A stretch of 53,073 nucleotides of DNA from Alphaproteobacteria bacterium (GCA_039980135.1 JBDXCV010000001.1:138914-191986), one strand, 5' to 3'; shown: positions 37,016 to 46,034, counted from the stretch's first letter. Numbers and translations are program-made. The notes: generated by a model from the letters alone, not told the origin.

Positions 37016-38062
37016 TTAGGCGTCGTTGAGGCCGGCAGGCCGTTTCGGGCGACCGGGCTCTTCGCGCAACTCGGCGGCGTTGGCGAGGAAGTAGTTCATG
37101 AACTGGACCAGCATGGACAATGCGAACACCGCCAGGAATCCCGCCATGAGGTATTTGACGAACATGCCGAACCCGGCCTGCGTAACCTCGAAAGCGAGGA
37201 TCGGGCTGTTGATAACCGCCGCCTTGGACCACATGCCCAGCGAGATGATCACCCAGCAAAGCGGGGCACCGAGAAACAGGCAACCGAGTACATTCGTCCA
37301 TGCCTTGCCGCGCGGCCCGAAACCTGCATAGAGAACATCCACCCGCACATGGCCTTCTTCGACCAGCGCATAGGCACTGGCAAACAGGAACAGGCCCGCA
37401 TACCAGAAGCGTACGAGATCGCCCATGAACGCCTGTTCATAGGAAAATACGAAGCGGGCAATAACGATCTGGAGTTCGGCGACCACGACCAGCAGCGCCA
37501 GCCAGGTGAAGCCGAGGGTGCGAACAAAATAGGCGATGATGCAGGCGATGCCAATCAACGGCATGTGCACATAGGTGCCCCGGACGCGGGAAATGCCCAG
37601 TTGCTTTTCCAGGTCGGCCCCGACGAAAGCGCTGAGAAAGCCCTCGACGCGCAAGAAGGAAATGACGGCGTCGCCGATGCCGACGATGAGCACGGCCCAG
37701 AATGCGGCGCGCACGATGTAGGCGGCGATCGCACCAAGCCGGGCGGCTTCCTCGTGCAGGAGGCGTTGCGGTGTCGAGACCACAAAGCCGATTACGGCAA
37801 GGACGATCACCAGATAACTCGCCAGCTGAATCCAGGCGAGTGTTGCCGCGCCGCCGGACAGCGGATTGCGCAGTGTGTCGAAACCGAACCAGCCCATATG
37901 GGCGAACAGGTTCGAGACGCCGGGCCAGTCCTGCCAGAAGGTGAGGTAGTTGTTGAGGACGTACAGGAAGGCGAGTCCCACCACCGACAAGGCGAACGAA
38001 CGCAAAGCGACCGGCGCTAAGCCCGTATCTGCGGGGGGGGAGGCTGCCGTTGTATCCGTCAT
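37016..38062 (-). CDS. TRAP transporter small permease (DctQ type), double-length
   Basis: A 348-residue integral membrane protein. Typical DctQ proteins have 150-230 residues and four helices; here the DctQ-like part is in the C-terminal half (from about 180, with AELQIVIARFVFSYEQAFMGDLVRFWYAGLFLFASAYAL), preceded by about 170 residues with four more hydrophobic segments (from LRSFALSVVGLAFLYVLNNYL). It lies between the takP-like gene and the large permease, 18 bases upstream of the latter. The coding start has a C8 tract (38033-38040 in forward G) that could slip. A hairpin separates it from takP. Confidence 0.85.
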   Translation of the reverse strand: MTDTTAASPPADTGLAPVALRSFALSVVGLAFLYVLNNYLTFWQDWPGVSNLFAHMGWFGFDTLRNPLSGGAATLAWIQLASYLVIVLAVIGFVVSTPQRLLHEEAARLGAIAAYIVRAAFWAVLIVGIGDAVISFLRVEGFLSAFVGADLEKQLGISRVRGTYVHMPLIGIACIIAYFVRTLGFTWLALLVVVAELQIVIARFVFSYEQAFMGDLVRFWYAGLFLFASAYALVEEGHVRVDVLYAGFGPRGKAWTNVLGCLFLGAPLCWVIISLGMWSKAAVINSPILAFEVTQAGFGMFVKYLMAGFLAVFALSMLVQFMNYFLANAAELREEPGRPKRPAGLNDA

Positions 38063-38136
38063 GGATTTCGCCGGTCTCGCTGTCCTGAAATGCCCGGTTG
38101 CCCGCCGGGACGGCGGGTGGCGGGCTTAAAAGACAA

Positions 38137-38182
38137 ACGAAACATGGAGGGCGGAGCCCGAAGGCCCCGCCCCATGTTTCGT
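38137..38182 (-). terminator. Large hairpin between the takP-like gene and the small permease gene
   Basis: ACGAAACATGG (38137-38147) pairs perfectly with CCATGTTTCGT (38172-38182), with an inner GGGCGG/CCGCCC stem. A partial T-tract (TTGTCTTTT) follows on the minus strand. Such structures after binding-protein genes usually cut transcription partly or protect the upstream mRNA, making more binding protein than permease. Confidence 0.7.
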
Positions 38183-38195
38183 GCGGTCTTCGCGC

Positions 38196-39296
38196 CTACA
38201 GGCCGAGAACGCGGTTACGCTGCTGAACATAGGCCTGGTCCGAAATATTGGTCCAGGCGCCGATGTCAGAGCGAGCCTGCAGGAAGCTTTCGTAGATACG
38301 CTTGGACAGATCGCTATGGGCCTGCACTTCATCGAAGACCTCTTCGGCGGCTTCGCCGAAGCTGTCATAGGTATCGTCCGAGAACTGACGAAGCTGGACG
38401 CCCTGATTCGCGATCAGGTCCTTCAGCGCCGCACCTGACTTGGCGTTGTACTCTGACATCATCCAGTCATTCTCGGAGGCCGCAGCCGCCTCGATGATGG
38501 CCTGATCCGACTTGGACAGCTTGCCCCAGAATGAGGCGTTCAGCCCGAGGGCGAGCATCGAGCCCGGCTCGTGCATGCCCGGATAGTAGTAGAACTTGGC
38601 AGCTTCGTAGAACTTCATGAAGCCATCGTTCCACGGGCCCACCCACTCGGTGGCGTCGATCGCGCCCGAAACCAGGTTTTCGTAAATCTGACCACCCGGG
38701 AGAGAGACCGGCGAGGCACCCAGCTTGGCCATGACGTCGCCGCCGAGGCCCGGGATACGCATCTTCAGACCCTTGAGGTCGTCGGCGGAGTTGATTTCCT
38801 TGCGGAACCAGCCGCCCATCTGGACGCCGGTGTTACCCGCCATCAAGCCTTTGAGGCCGAACTCGCCCGCGAGCTCATCCCAGAGTTCCTGGCCACCGCC
38901 AAAGCGGATCCAGCCATTCATCTCGGTGTAGGTCAGGCCGAACGGGACGGCGGTGAAGAACGCCCAGCCCGGATGCTTGCCTTTCCAGTAATAGTCGGCG
39001 GCGTGATAGCCCTGCGCATTGCCCGAAGCGACTTCGTCGAAGCTATCGAACGCGCCGACGCGCTCACCGGCGGAGAAGTACTGCATCTGAATGCGGCCTT
39101 CACTCATGGTCGCGATACGCTCGGCGAGGCGCTGTGCGCCGGTGCCAAGGCCCGGGAAATCGCGTGGCCAGGTCGAGACCATTGCGAACTCGATCCGGTC
39201 CTGTGCGATGGCTGGTTTCGGAAAGGCCGAAGCAGCTGCTGCTGCGCCGGTGACGCCGGCGACACCGGCGGCTTTGATAAATTTACGTCGTTCCAT
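38196..39296 (-). CDS. TRAP transporter substrate-binding protein, TakP-like
   Basis: A 366-residue periplasmic binding protein. The N-terminus MERRKFIKAAGVAG is a twin-arginine signal, ending AIAQ at about residue 32. The mature domain carries NTGVQMGGWFRKEIN and GAIDATEWVGPWND, which match the signature blocks of TakP, the alpha-keto-acid-binding protein of Rhodobacter sphaeroides; the Arg in GGWFRKEI is the carboxylate-binding residue. The likely ligands are pyruvate or branched keto acids. ATG 39296 with AGGGAG is chosen over an in-frame start at 39380. It is the first gene of the operon. Confidence 0.88.
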   Translation of the reverse strand: MERRKFIKAAGVAGVTGAAAAASAFPKPAIAQDRIEFAMVSTWPRDFPGLGTGAQRLAERIATMSEGRIQMQYFSAGERVGAFDSFDEVASGNAQGYHAADYYWKGKHPGWAFFTAVPFGLTYTEMNGWIRFGGGQELWDELAGEFGLKGLMAGNTGVQMGGWFRKEINSADDLKGLKMRIPGLGGDVMAKLGASPVSLPGGQIYENLVSGAIDATEWVGPWNDGFMKFYEAAKFYYYPGMHEPGSMLALGLNASFWGKLSKSDQAIIEAAAASENDWMMSEYNAKSGAALKDLIANQGVQLRQFSDDTYDSFGEAAEEVFDEVQAHSDLSKRIYESFLQARSDIGAWTNISDQAYVQQRNRVLGL

Positions 39297-39480
39297 GGAT
39301 TGCTCCCTGAGGTGCGTGTTCGTGTTTTTCGCCCCAGCCTGATTTTCGCACTTATTGTTTGGGCGGGTGCTGTGCAGCATCTTGCGACCGCGGATCGATC
39401 ACAATCTGCAGAAACGACTTTATGTCAGTGGGTTGGGGCGCGCAACGGCGCACACGCCATACAAAAGTATGACGGTCGGC

Positions 39481-40224
39481 TCAGCGCGGTGGTTCGCTGC
39501 TCGGAAGCTGCGCGTCGCTCCAGCCTTTCGGGCTCAGATGTTCGATTGGCTGAAATCGGCTCTTGTACGTCATCTTGGCGCAGCCCTCGATCCAGTAACC
39601 CAGATACACATAGAGACGTTTTCGGGCGGCCGCTTCGCGGACAAGCTGCAGAATGCTGAACGTGCCGAGGCTCCGACGGTCCTCGGACGGCTCGAAATAG
39701 CTGTATACCGCTGAAAGGCCGGTCGAGAGGACGTCGGTGAGACACGCTCCCAGGAGCGCGCCGGAAGCGTCCCGGATCGACATCAACTCGGTTTCCACGA
39801 CGGAATCCTCGACCATGGCGCGAAAGTCGGAGAATGACATCGCGGCCATCTCACCGCCGCTGTGCCGGTCGCGCTGGTAGCGAAAGAAGAGATCGTAATG
39901 TTCGTCGGTGGCGCGTGCGGCGCCGGTCGTGACGACAAGGTCCGAATTCCTGTTCCAAACCCGTTGCTGGGAACGGCTAGGCACAAACGCTTCAACGGGA
40001 ACCCGGATCGGGACGCAACCGTTGCAACCCGGGCAAGCGGGTCGATAGACGATGTGGTGCGAACGTCGAAAGCCGGCAAGTGCGAGCTGATCGTGCAGAT
40101 CCTGGGCCTGCGCGCCGCGCAATTCGGTAAACAGGTTCCGTTCGACGCGGCCATCCAGATACGGACAGGGCATCGGACCCGTCCGATAGAATACAAGCGG
40201 GGGTTTCGGTGCTTGGCTGGTCAT
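39481..40224 (-). CDS. bpt: Aspartate/glutamate leucyltransferase Bpt (arginyltransferase-like)
   Basis: Transfers Leu from Leu-tRNA to an N-terminal Asp or Glu, making it a primary N-degron for ClpS. The 247-residue protein has the family blocks: CPYLDGRVERNLFTEL near the N-terminus, YRPACPGCNGCVPIRVPVEAF with Cys residues, and a GNAT-like C-terminal half with YVYLGYWIEGCAKMTYK. Its sequence resembles eukaryotic ATE1 and bacterial arginyltransferases. ATG 40224 is used, and the neighbouring palindrome ATCGTT/AACGAT (40251-40271) lies in its leader. In alphaproteobacteria it often sits near hemB and parC, as here. Confidence 0.93.
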   Translation of the reverse strand: MTSQAPKPPLVFYRTGPMPCPYLDGRVERNLFTELRGAQAQDLHDQLALAGFRRSHHIVYRPACPGCNGCVPIRVPVEAFVPSRSQQRVWNRNSDLVVTTGAARATDEHYDLFFRYQRDRHSGGEMAAMSFSDFRAMVEDSVVETELMSIRDASGALLGACLTDVLSTGLSAVYSYFEPSEDRRSLGTFSILQLVREAAARKRLYVYLGYWIEGCAKMTYKSRFQPIEHLSPKGWSDAQLPSSEPPR

Positions 40225-40250
40225 GCACTGGTCCGGGCGGATGATCGCGA

Positions 40251-40271
40251 ATCGTTCTGAATTCTAACGAT
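40251..40271. repeat. Inverted repeat in the bpt leader
   Basis: ATCGTT (40251-40256), nine-base spacer with GAATTC, AACGAT (40266-40271), 26 bases upstream of the bpt start. Could be an operator. Confidence 0.3.
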
Positions 40272-40315
40272 GTCGAACGTGTCGCGCAAAGCCAGGCCTC
40301 TGGTGGGTGTCGGGC

Positions 40316-41458
40316 CTAGCCTGAATTCTGGTGGTTGTCGATTTCCGTCTTCCGGGCCGGTTCGATGACGGCGGGACCGTTACTGTCGTTGGCGCCGAAA
40401 TCATTGGTGCCAGGCGCGGCAGGCGAAGGTGCCGCCGGCAAACTGTCGATGCCGAGTGTTTTCTCGTCGAGTTCGAGGGGCACCTCATTCTCGCGCAGAA
40501 GCACGATGCTGATGCGCCGATTCTGTTCGCTCTCCGGCTCGCTCGGCAAGAGCGGATCGGTGTCGGCGCGGCCCTGAACGAGCGCGATGCGTTCGGAACC
40601 GAGACCGGACTCGATCAGCAACCGGCGCGCGGCGTTCGCGCGGTCGGAGCTGAGCTCCCAGTTCGTGTATCCCTCGGCGGAACGATAGCCGCGCGAGTCC
40701 GTGTGGCCGCTGATCGAGATCTTGTTCGACAGCTGATTGACGACCCGCGAGACGAGTTGAACGAGTTTGCGTGTCTCTGCGTTTGGCTGCGAACTGCCAA
40801 GCGCGAACATGGAATAGCCGGCCTGATCGACGAGTTGGATACGCAGGCCCTCGGGGGTTTGCTCGATCAACAGGCTGTCTTCCAGCTGGGCAAGTTCGGG
40901 AACGCTTTCAATGGCCTGACGTAATGCATCGGCCGCGGCTTCGAACTGGGCCTGTTCACGTTTGGCCATCGCTTGCTGGATGGCACTTTCGTCGATCGTT
41001 CCGTCGTCCGGCTTGTCGGTTTCGCCGTTCTCGGCGAACTGGGTCGATCCGTTCTCCGGAAATTCGGTTTCTCCACCGTCGCCGGCCGTATCGAGGTCGC
41101 CTTCGACGCCGCCCTCACCGTCGCCTGACGGCAGCGGCGGGAGGGGCACGCTCGCGCCTTCGGTCGGGCCGCCGGCAGAAACCTTGTTCCCGTCAATCGC
41201 GATCGTCGTGCCACCCAGGATACTTCCCGAGCCGCTGCCGGGTGAGGCGATGGATTCGGGTGAGAAATAGTCGGCGATCCCCGATCGCTGTTCTTCGGTC
41301 GTCGCGTTCAGGAGCCAGAGCAGCAGGAAGAACGCCATCATCGCGGTCACGAAGTCGGCATACGCAACTTTCCATGCACCACCATGATGGCCGTGCCCAT
41401 GTCCCTTCACCTTCTTGATGATGATGGGTTGCTGGTTGGGGTTGCCTGCGTCAGCCAT
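40316..41458 (-). CDS. motB: Flagellar motor protein MotB
   Basis: The peptidoglycan-binding stator subunit. His/Gly-rich start (GHGHGHHGGAW), then a membrane helix KVAYADFVTAMMAFFLLLWLL (about residues 30-50) with the proton-carrying Asp35. A plug/linker of about 100 residues is very acidic (segments like TEFPENG and TQFAENG repeat). The OmpA-like peptidoglycan domain covers about 220-330, with ISGHTDSRGY and QNRRISIVLL. The 60-residue tail is Pro/Ala-rich. Translation start ATG 41458. It follows motA by 27 bases, and the pair forms one operon. Confidence 0.94.
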   Translation of the reverse strand: MADAGNPNQQPIIIKKVKGHGHGHHGGAWKVAYADFVTAMMAFFLLLWLLNATTEEQRSGIADYFSPESIASPGSGSGSILGGTTIAIDGNKVSAGGPTEGASVPLPPLPSGDGEGGVEGDLDTAGDGGETEFPENGSTQFAENGETDKPDDGTIDESAIQQAMAKREQAQFEAAADALRQAIESVPELAQLEDSLLIEQTPEGLRIQLVDQAGYSMFALGSSQPNAETRKLVQLVSRVVNQLSNKISISGHTDSRGYRSAEGYTNWELSSDRANAARRLLIESGLGSERIALVQGRADTDPLLPSEPESEQNRRISIVLLRENEVPLELDEKTLGIDSLPAAPSPAAPGTNDFGANDSNGPAVIEPARKTEIDNHQNSG

Positions 41459-41485
41459 GTCCGCGCTCGTCCTGCCGGCGCCGGA

Positions 41486-42343
41486 CTAGGCGGGCGTGTT
41501 CTCGGTCGCTTCCTCGAGTTCGGCGAATGTCGGACGGACGCTGCTGAGCAGGGTCTTGCGTGCGAATTCGACCGAAACTGCCGGGGCGTTGCCCGCGACA
41601 TGGGCGAGGATACCGGCCTTCAGGCAGGTCAGGTACTTGCTGTTGGCCTCCTGGACCATCTTGATGGCACTGGCCAGCGGGCCGACGAAACCATAGGCGA
41701 GGAGAATACCGAGGAAGGTGCCGACGAGGGCGCCGCCGATCAGCTTGCCGAGAATTTCGGGCGGCTCGGTGATCGAGCCCATTGTCTTGATGATACCCAG
41801 CACGGCCGCGACGATGCCCAGCGCGGGGAAGCCGTCGCTGAGAAGCTGCATGGCGGTGGCGGTCTGTTCGTCTTCCATATGATGGACGTCGAGTTCCTCA
41901 TCCATCAAGGCCTCGAGTTCGTGCGGGTTTTCCGTTCCCAGCGTCACCAGGCGCAGATAGTCGCAGAAGAACTCAACGGCATGGTGGTCGCCGCTGAAAT
42001 TGGGGAAGTTCGAAAACAGTTCGCTGTCGTGGGGGTTTTCGATGTGTTGTTCGAGTGCGAGGTTGCCCTTGGCTTTCGCCAGTTTGAAGGTGGCGTACAT
42101 CATCGAAAGGAGTTCGAGATAATCTTCCTTTGAGTTCGCCGGGCCCTTGAGCGCGGTCTTGAAACCCTTGCCGGTTTTTTTCAGAACATGCTTGGGGTTC
42201 GAGGTGATGTAGGCACCCACGCCGGCACCGCCAATGATCACCAGTTCGAAAGGTTGATAAAGTACGCCCAGCTTGCCGCCCATCGCGACATAGCCGCCGA
42301 GCACGCAACCGAGAACCATTACCCATCCGACAATTACAAGCAT
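41486..42343 (-). CDS. motA: Flagellar motor stator protein MotA
   Basis: The other stator subunit, which turns ion flow into torque on FliG. The 285-residue protein has four membrane segments (about 2-22, 30-47, 170-190, 203-222). The cytoplasmic loop includes the charged patches after helix 2, and Pro of helix 3 (DGFPALGIVAAVLGIIKTM). ATG 42343 begins MLVIVGWVMV. A possible CtrA site lies about 60 bases upstream. No flagellar structural genes are nearby. Confidence 0.95.
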   Translation of the reverse strand: MLVIVGWVMVLGCVLGGYVAMGGKLGVLYQPFELVIIGGAGVGAYITSNPKHVLKKTGKGFKTALKGPANSKEDYLELLSMMYATFKLAKAKGNLALEQHIENPHDSELFSNFPNFSGDHHAVEFFCDYLRLVTLGTENPHELEALMDEELDVHHMEDEQTATAMQLLSDGFPALGIVAAVLGIIKTMGSITEPPEILGKLIGGALVGTFLGILLAYGFVGPLASAIKMVQEANSKYLTCLKAGILAHVAGNAPAVSVEFARKTLLSSVRPTFAELEEATENTPA

Positions 42344-42402
42344 CGCATCACACGCCCATTGGAAGCGGGGAAATCCGCGAGGCCTAGATTGGCGAAGATA
42401 GG

Positions 42403-42417
42403 TTAAGAAGCGGTTTA
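42403..42417 (-). promoter_or_regulatory. CtrA-like site upstream of motA, one mismatch
   Basis: On the minus strand the site reads TAAA-N7-TTAACC, matching the CtrA consensus TTAA-N7-TTAACC except for one base; the spacer is exactly 7. It lies about 60 bases upstream of the motA ATG. Motility genes are a known CtrA regulon in Rhodospirillales. Confidence 0.4.
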
Positions 42418-42426
42418 GGCGCCGCT

Positions 42427-43653
42427 TTACGGGTTGCGCGCGCCCGCGACATCGCTCAACAGGTGAGTCTGAAGACCCGCGGCCTCGAGCTTTTCAACGA
42501 TTTCCTTGGCGTGCGCCGCATTTCTTGTCTCGATCACGATGTCGATATAGGTCTCTTTTACCGGCACGTCGAAAAACATGCGTTGGTGTGTAATTTCGAC
42601 GATGTTGCCGCCGACATCGCCGATCAACTGGCTCACCTGTGCAAGATTCCCGGGCGCGTCGGAAATCTGAACCCGCAGCCGCACCATCTGGCCACCGCGC
42701 ACGAGCCCGCGAAGCAGGACGGCGGCATACAGGCGCATGTCGATATTGCCGCCGCTGACCATCAGGCCGACCCGGCGGCCCTCAAACCGGGGCCGGTCAT
42801 CCATGACGGCCGCGAGCGGAACGGCACCCGCCCCCTCGACAATGACTCCGCCGGTATCCGCCATCAGTTCGACCGCGGCCTCGATCTCGGGTTCGCCGAC
42901 CGTCACGATATCATCGACCAGTTTTTCGACGATGGGCAGGGTCAGTGCGCCCGGGGTTTTGACCGCGATGCCTTCGGCGAGAGTGGCGCCGGTGCCTTCG
43001 ATTTCCTCGCCGGCGAGCGCGGCCTTCATGGATGCGTAGAGCGCGGCCTCGACGCCGATAATCTCGACGTCCGGCATGCGCGCCTTGAGCGCGATGGCGC
43101 AGCCGGCGATCAACCCGCCGCCGCCGACCGGAATCAGGACCACGTCGAGATCGGGTGCGTCGTCGGCCATCTCGAGCGCGGCGGTGCCCTGGCCCGCGAT
43201 GATCAGTTCGTCGTCATAGGGCGGCACGAAGGTCAGGTTTTCTGTGGCCGCGAGATCCCGCGTATAGGCGAGCGCCGCGGTGAAGCTGTCACCCTGCAGA
43301 ATAACATGTGCACCATAGCGTTCGGTGCGGGAGATCTTGGCGAAGGGCGTCTCGCGCGGCATGACGATGGTCGCGAAGATGCCCATTTGCGCCGCGAAAT
43401 ACGCCACGCCTTGGGCGTGATTGCCGGCCGAGCAGGCGATAACGCCGTTCACGGTGGCCGGATCAATTGCGCCCAGCCGGTAGCGCGCGCCACGCGCCTT
43501 GAACGATCCGGTGAGTTGCAGGCTCTCAAGCTTGAGGTGGATGTCGCAACCGGCCTCGCGTGAAAGGCCGGGCGCATGGACTGTCGGCGTGCGGATGATA
43601 TCCCCGCGGATTGTCGTAGCCGCAGTGTTGATGTCGGCGATAGTTACGGTCAT
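42427..43653 (-). CDS. Threonine ammonia-lyase (PLP-dependent, with ACT domain)
   Basis: Deaminates threonine to 2-oxobutanoate (and serine to pyruvate). The PLP Lys52 is in TGSFKARGA, the phosphate loop is PVGGGGLIAG, and SAGNHAQGVAYFA is the Asn loop. The last 80 residues (from about 330, VRLRVQISDAPGNLAQV) form an ACT domain. Total length 408 is close to the short catabolic/IlvA-like form. RidA at 10639 would clear the enamine product. The start overlaps the acylase stop by 4 bases. Confidence 0.92.
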   Translation of the reverse strand: MTVTIADINTAATTIRGDIIRTPTVHAPGLSREAGCDIHLKLESLQLTGSFKARGARYRLGAIDPATVNGVIACSAGNHAQGVAYFAAQMGIFATIVMPRETPFAKISRTERYGAHVILQGDSFTAALAYTRDLAATENLTFVPPYDDELIIAGQGTAALEMADDAPDLDVVLIPVGGGGLIAGCAIALKARMPDVEIIGVEAALYASMKAALAGEEIEGTGATLAEGIAVKTPGALTLPIVEKLVDDIVTVGEPEIEAAVELMADTGGVIVEGAGAVPLAAVMDDRPRFEGRRVGLMVSGGNIDMRLYAAVLLRGLVRGGQMVRLRVQISDAPGNLAQVSQLIGDVGGNIVEITHQRMFFDVPVKETYIDIVIETRNAAHAKEIVEKLEAAGLQTHLLSDVAGARNP

Positions 43654-46034
43654 GGCGTCAATGTAAGCTCGGATGTGGCGGTGCGCCGGATTTCATCCGG
43701 CGTGCCATTTAACACGATGTAGTTGCCGTCGCGCCATTCGTCGGCGAGGTCTCCGTAATGTGGCGAGGTGACCTGGCCGGACTGACCGGGCGCGATCATG
43801 AAACGTCCGCTGTCGGGTGCGGCCATGTCGAACATGGCGCGCAGGCCCGGGCCGTGTATGTGGGGATAACGTGCGTTTCTCACATCCCGGTAGGTGCCCC
43901 GGTTGATCGTATGATCGCCACCGCCGGTTTCAATTGCGGGCGAGATGAGACGTGCCAGCGGTCCCGCGAAACGCAGCAACGGATGCGGGAAAATTGCCTC
44001 ATGCGCGTCTCCCCAGCGCCAAGCTGCGGTATTCTTGCCATGGTTTTTGCGGAGTTGAGCCAGGGCGTCGTCGAGGGCCGCGCCGACGATCTGTCCGCAG
44101 GTCTCCGTCGCGTTCGTTCGCCTGTTGTCACACCAGGTTAAGTTTTCCGTGAGCATGCGCGCCATCACACGCGGCCGCACACCGCGATAACGTCCGGCGA
44201 ACGGACCGAGTTCGTCGTCCATCAGATGGTGGCGGAGCGCATGCGACCAGGTGGCGTAGATCAGGGGCTCCGCCCGGTCCGCGTCCATCGACCCGTCCCA
44301 GGCCGCCATCATCACGGGTATGTCCTGGCTGCGGATGCCGGTCGGCAGCGCGTTCAGCATCGCGGTGGTGAGGTCGCGCGCGCCGAGGGAGAGCACATCA
44401 TTCTGGATCGCCGCAAAACTTTCCAAGGAATGGTGTTCGCGCTCGGCGATCAGGCTTTCGATCCGCCGGGCCCGGAACCCGTCCGGCCAGTCGTTGCTGA
44501 TCGTGTGAGGGTAGCTGCGGGGTGCGACCCGGTTGTTGGCATTGATGATCACGCCGTCGGGCGGGTTCTGGCGCTGTGGAAGCGCATCGAAGGGCACGAA
44601 GCCGGCCCAGTCATGCGCGCCGGTCCAGCCGGGGAACGGCCGCATGCCAGGCCCGCCGGGACGTATCGGCAGGCGGCCCGCGGCGACGACCCCGAAGCTG
44701 CCGTCGCGATGGGCGTAGACCACATTCTGCATGGGTGCGTGGAAATCACGCAGCGCGGCGCGAAACGCGTCAACCGTTTTCGCTGTGTTGATGCCATGAA
44801 CCGCTTCGGCCGTCCGGTCATCTTCGCCCAGCGCAGCGAAGGCGAGCGCGATCACGGTCCCGGGGGCGGCGGCCCGCGCGGCATCGTCTGAAATGTCTGA
44901 CAGGACAGGACCATGGCGCGTCGTGCGAACCACGAGCCGTTCGGGCGTGCCACGTCCGCGCACGCGGATGGTCTCCCCGCGCAGAATGAACGGCCGGCTC
45001 CCATCGGGCGTCAGGTAGCGACCGGGGTCCTGGGGGTCGATGCGCTCGATGAACAGGTCTTGCGTATCCGCGTGGGTGGTGGTCAGTCCCCAGGACAGAT
45101 CGTTATTGCGCCCGATCATGAAGAAGGGTTGACCCGGCAGCGCGCCGCCGGATGCGGTGAAGTCCGGTGTCACGATCCGGGCGAGATGCCACATGCCCGG
45201 TGCGCCAAAGCCAAGATGGGGATCATTCGCGAGCAACGGCTTGCCGGACGCCGAGCGATTGCCGGACACGACCCATTCGTTCGACGCGCTGGCGGCCGGA
45301 AACAAGTTGGGGATCGCACCGGCCACAGAGGCGTAACCGTTCAAAGGCTCCGCCGCCCGAGACAGTGTGGTCGGTGCGTCGTCCGGCTGGTCCGGCCACA
45401 GGTCGTTGATCTGGTCAGGAGACAGCACATGGTGCAGGTCCGCGCGGAGCAGTTCGGTGCGGAAGTCACCGGACAAGAGCAGCGACATCAGCCGTACCCA
45501 TGCCGCGCTGTCGGCCGCACGCCACGACTCGAACGGCAACCCGAGGACGATCATCTCGGGCGGGCGTTTGGTCCCCGGGGCGTTCATCCAGCCGTTCACC
45601 CCCTCGGCATAGGCTTCGATCACGGCCGTTGCTTCGGGCGAGAGTTGTTCGACGGAGGCTTCCGCGAGGCGGTAAATGCCGAGGGTCCGCATGAACCTGT
45701 CGGTACGCAGACCAGGTGTCCCGATGACCTCGGCAAGGCGGCCGGCCGCTGTGCGGCGCATGAACTCCATCTGGAAGAACCGGTCCTGGGCGTGGACGAA
45801 CCCGAGGGCCCGATAAGCATCAAGCGGGGTATCGGCAAAGATGTGCGGCACCGCATGAGCATCGCGGATCACCGAGACGGGTCCATCTAGACCTGTCAGT
45901 GTGATCTCTCCGCTCGTGTCGGTCTGCGCCGTCGCGAAGATGACCAGCACCACGACCACCGCCAGAACCGCAATACCGACAGGGACGGCCAGCAATATCG
46001 CCAGACCGGAAATGGTGCCGCAGATCAGACGCAT
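43650..46034 (-). CDS. Penicillin acylase family protein (Ntn hydrolase)
   Basis: A 794-residue precursor of a periplasmic heterodimeric amidase of the Ntn-hydrolase class, which includes penicillin G acylase, AHL acylases and cephalosporin acylase. A strong N-terminal hydrophobic segment (about 3-35) acts as signal or anchor. The small-chain part includes LGFVHAQDRFFQMEFMRR. The autocatalytic cleavage site precedes Ser251-Asn252 (ASASNEWVV), the new N-terminal nucleophile. The large chain has GGGDHTINRGTYRDV near its end. The substrate is unknown; quorum-signal or antibiotic cleavage is possible. Confidence 0.9.
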   Translation of the reverse strand: MRLICGTISGLAILLAVPVGIAVLAVVVVLVIFATAQTDTSGEITLTGLDGPVSVIRDAHAVPHIFADTPLDAYRALGFVHAQDRFFQMEFMRRTAAGRLAEVIGTPGLRTDRFMRTLGIYRLAEASVEQLSPEATAVIEAYAEGVNGWMNAPGTKRPPEMIVLGLPFESWRAADSAAWVRLMSLLLSGDFRTELLRADLHHVLSPDQINDLWPDQPDDAPTTLSRAAEPLNGYASVAGAIPNLFPAASASNEWVVSGNRSASGKPLLANDPHLGFGAPGMWHLARIVTPDFTASGGALPGQPFFMIGRNNDLSWGLTTTHADTQDLFIERIDPQDPGRYLTPDGSRPFILRGETIRVRGRGTPERLVVRTTRHGPVLSDISDDAARAAAPGTVIALAFAALGEDDRTAEAVHGINTAKTVDAFRAALRDFHAPMQNVVYAHRDGSFGVVAAGRLPIRPGGPGMRPFPGWTGAHDWAGFVPFDALPQRQNPPDGVIINANNRVAPRSYPHTISNDWPDGFRARRIESLIAEREHHSLESFAAIQNDVLSLGARDLTTAMLNALPTGIRSQDIPVMMAAWDGSMDADRAEPLIYATWSHALRHHLMDDELGPFAGRYRGVRPRVMARMLTENLTWCDNRRTNATETCGQIVGAALDDALAQLRKNHGKNTAAWRWGDAHEAIFPHPLLRFAGPLARLISPAIETGGGDHTINRGTYRDVRNARYPHIHGPGLRAMFDMAAPDSGRFMIAPGQSGQVTSPHYGDLADEWRDGNYIVLNGTPDEIRRTATSELTLTP

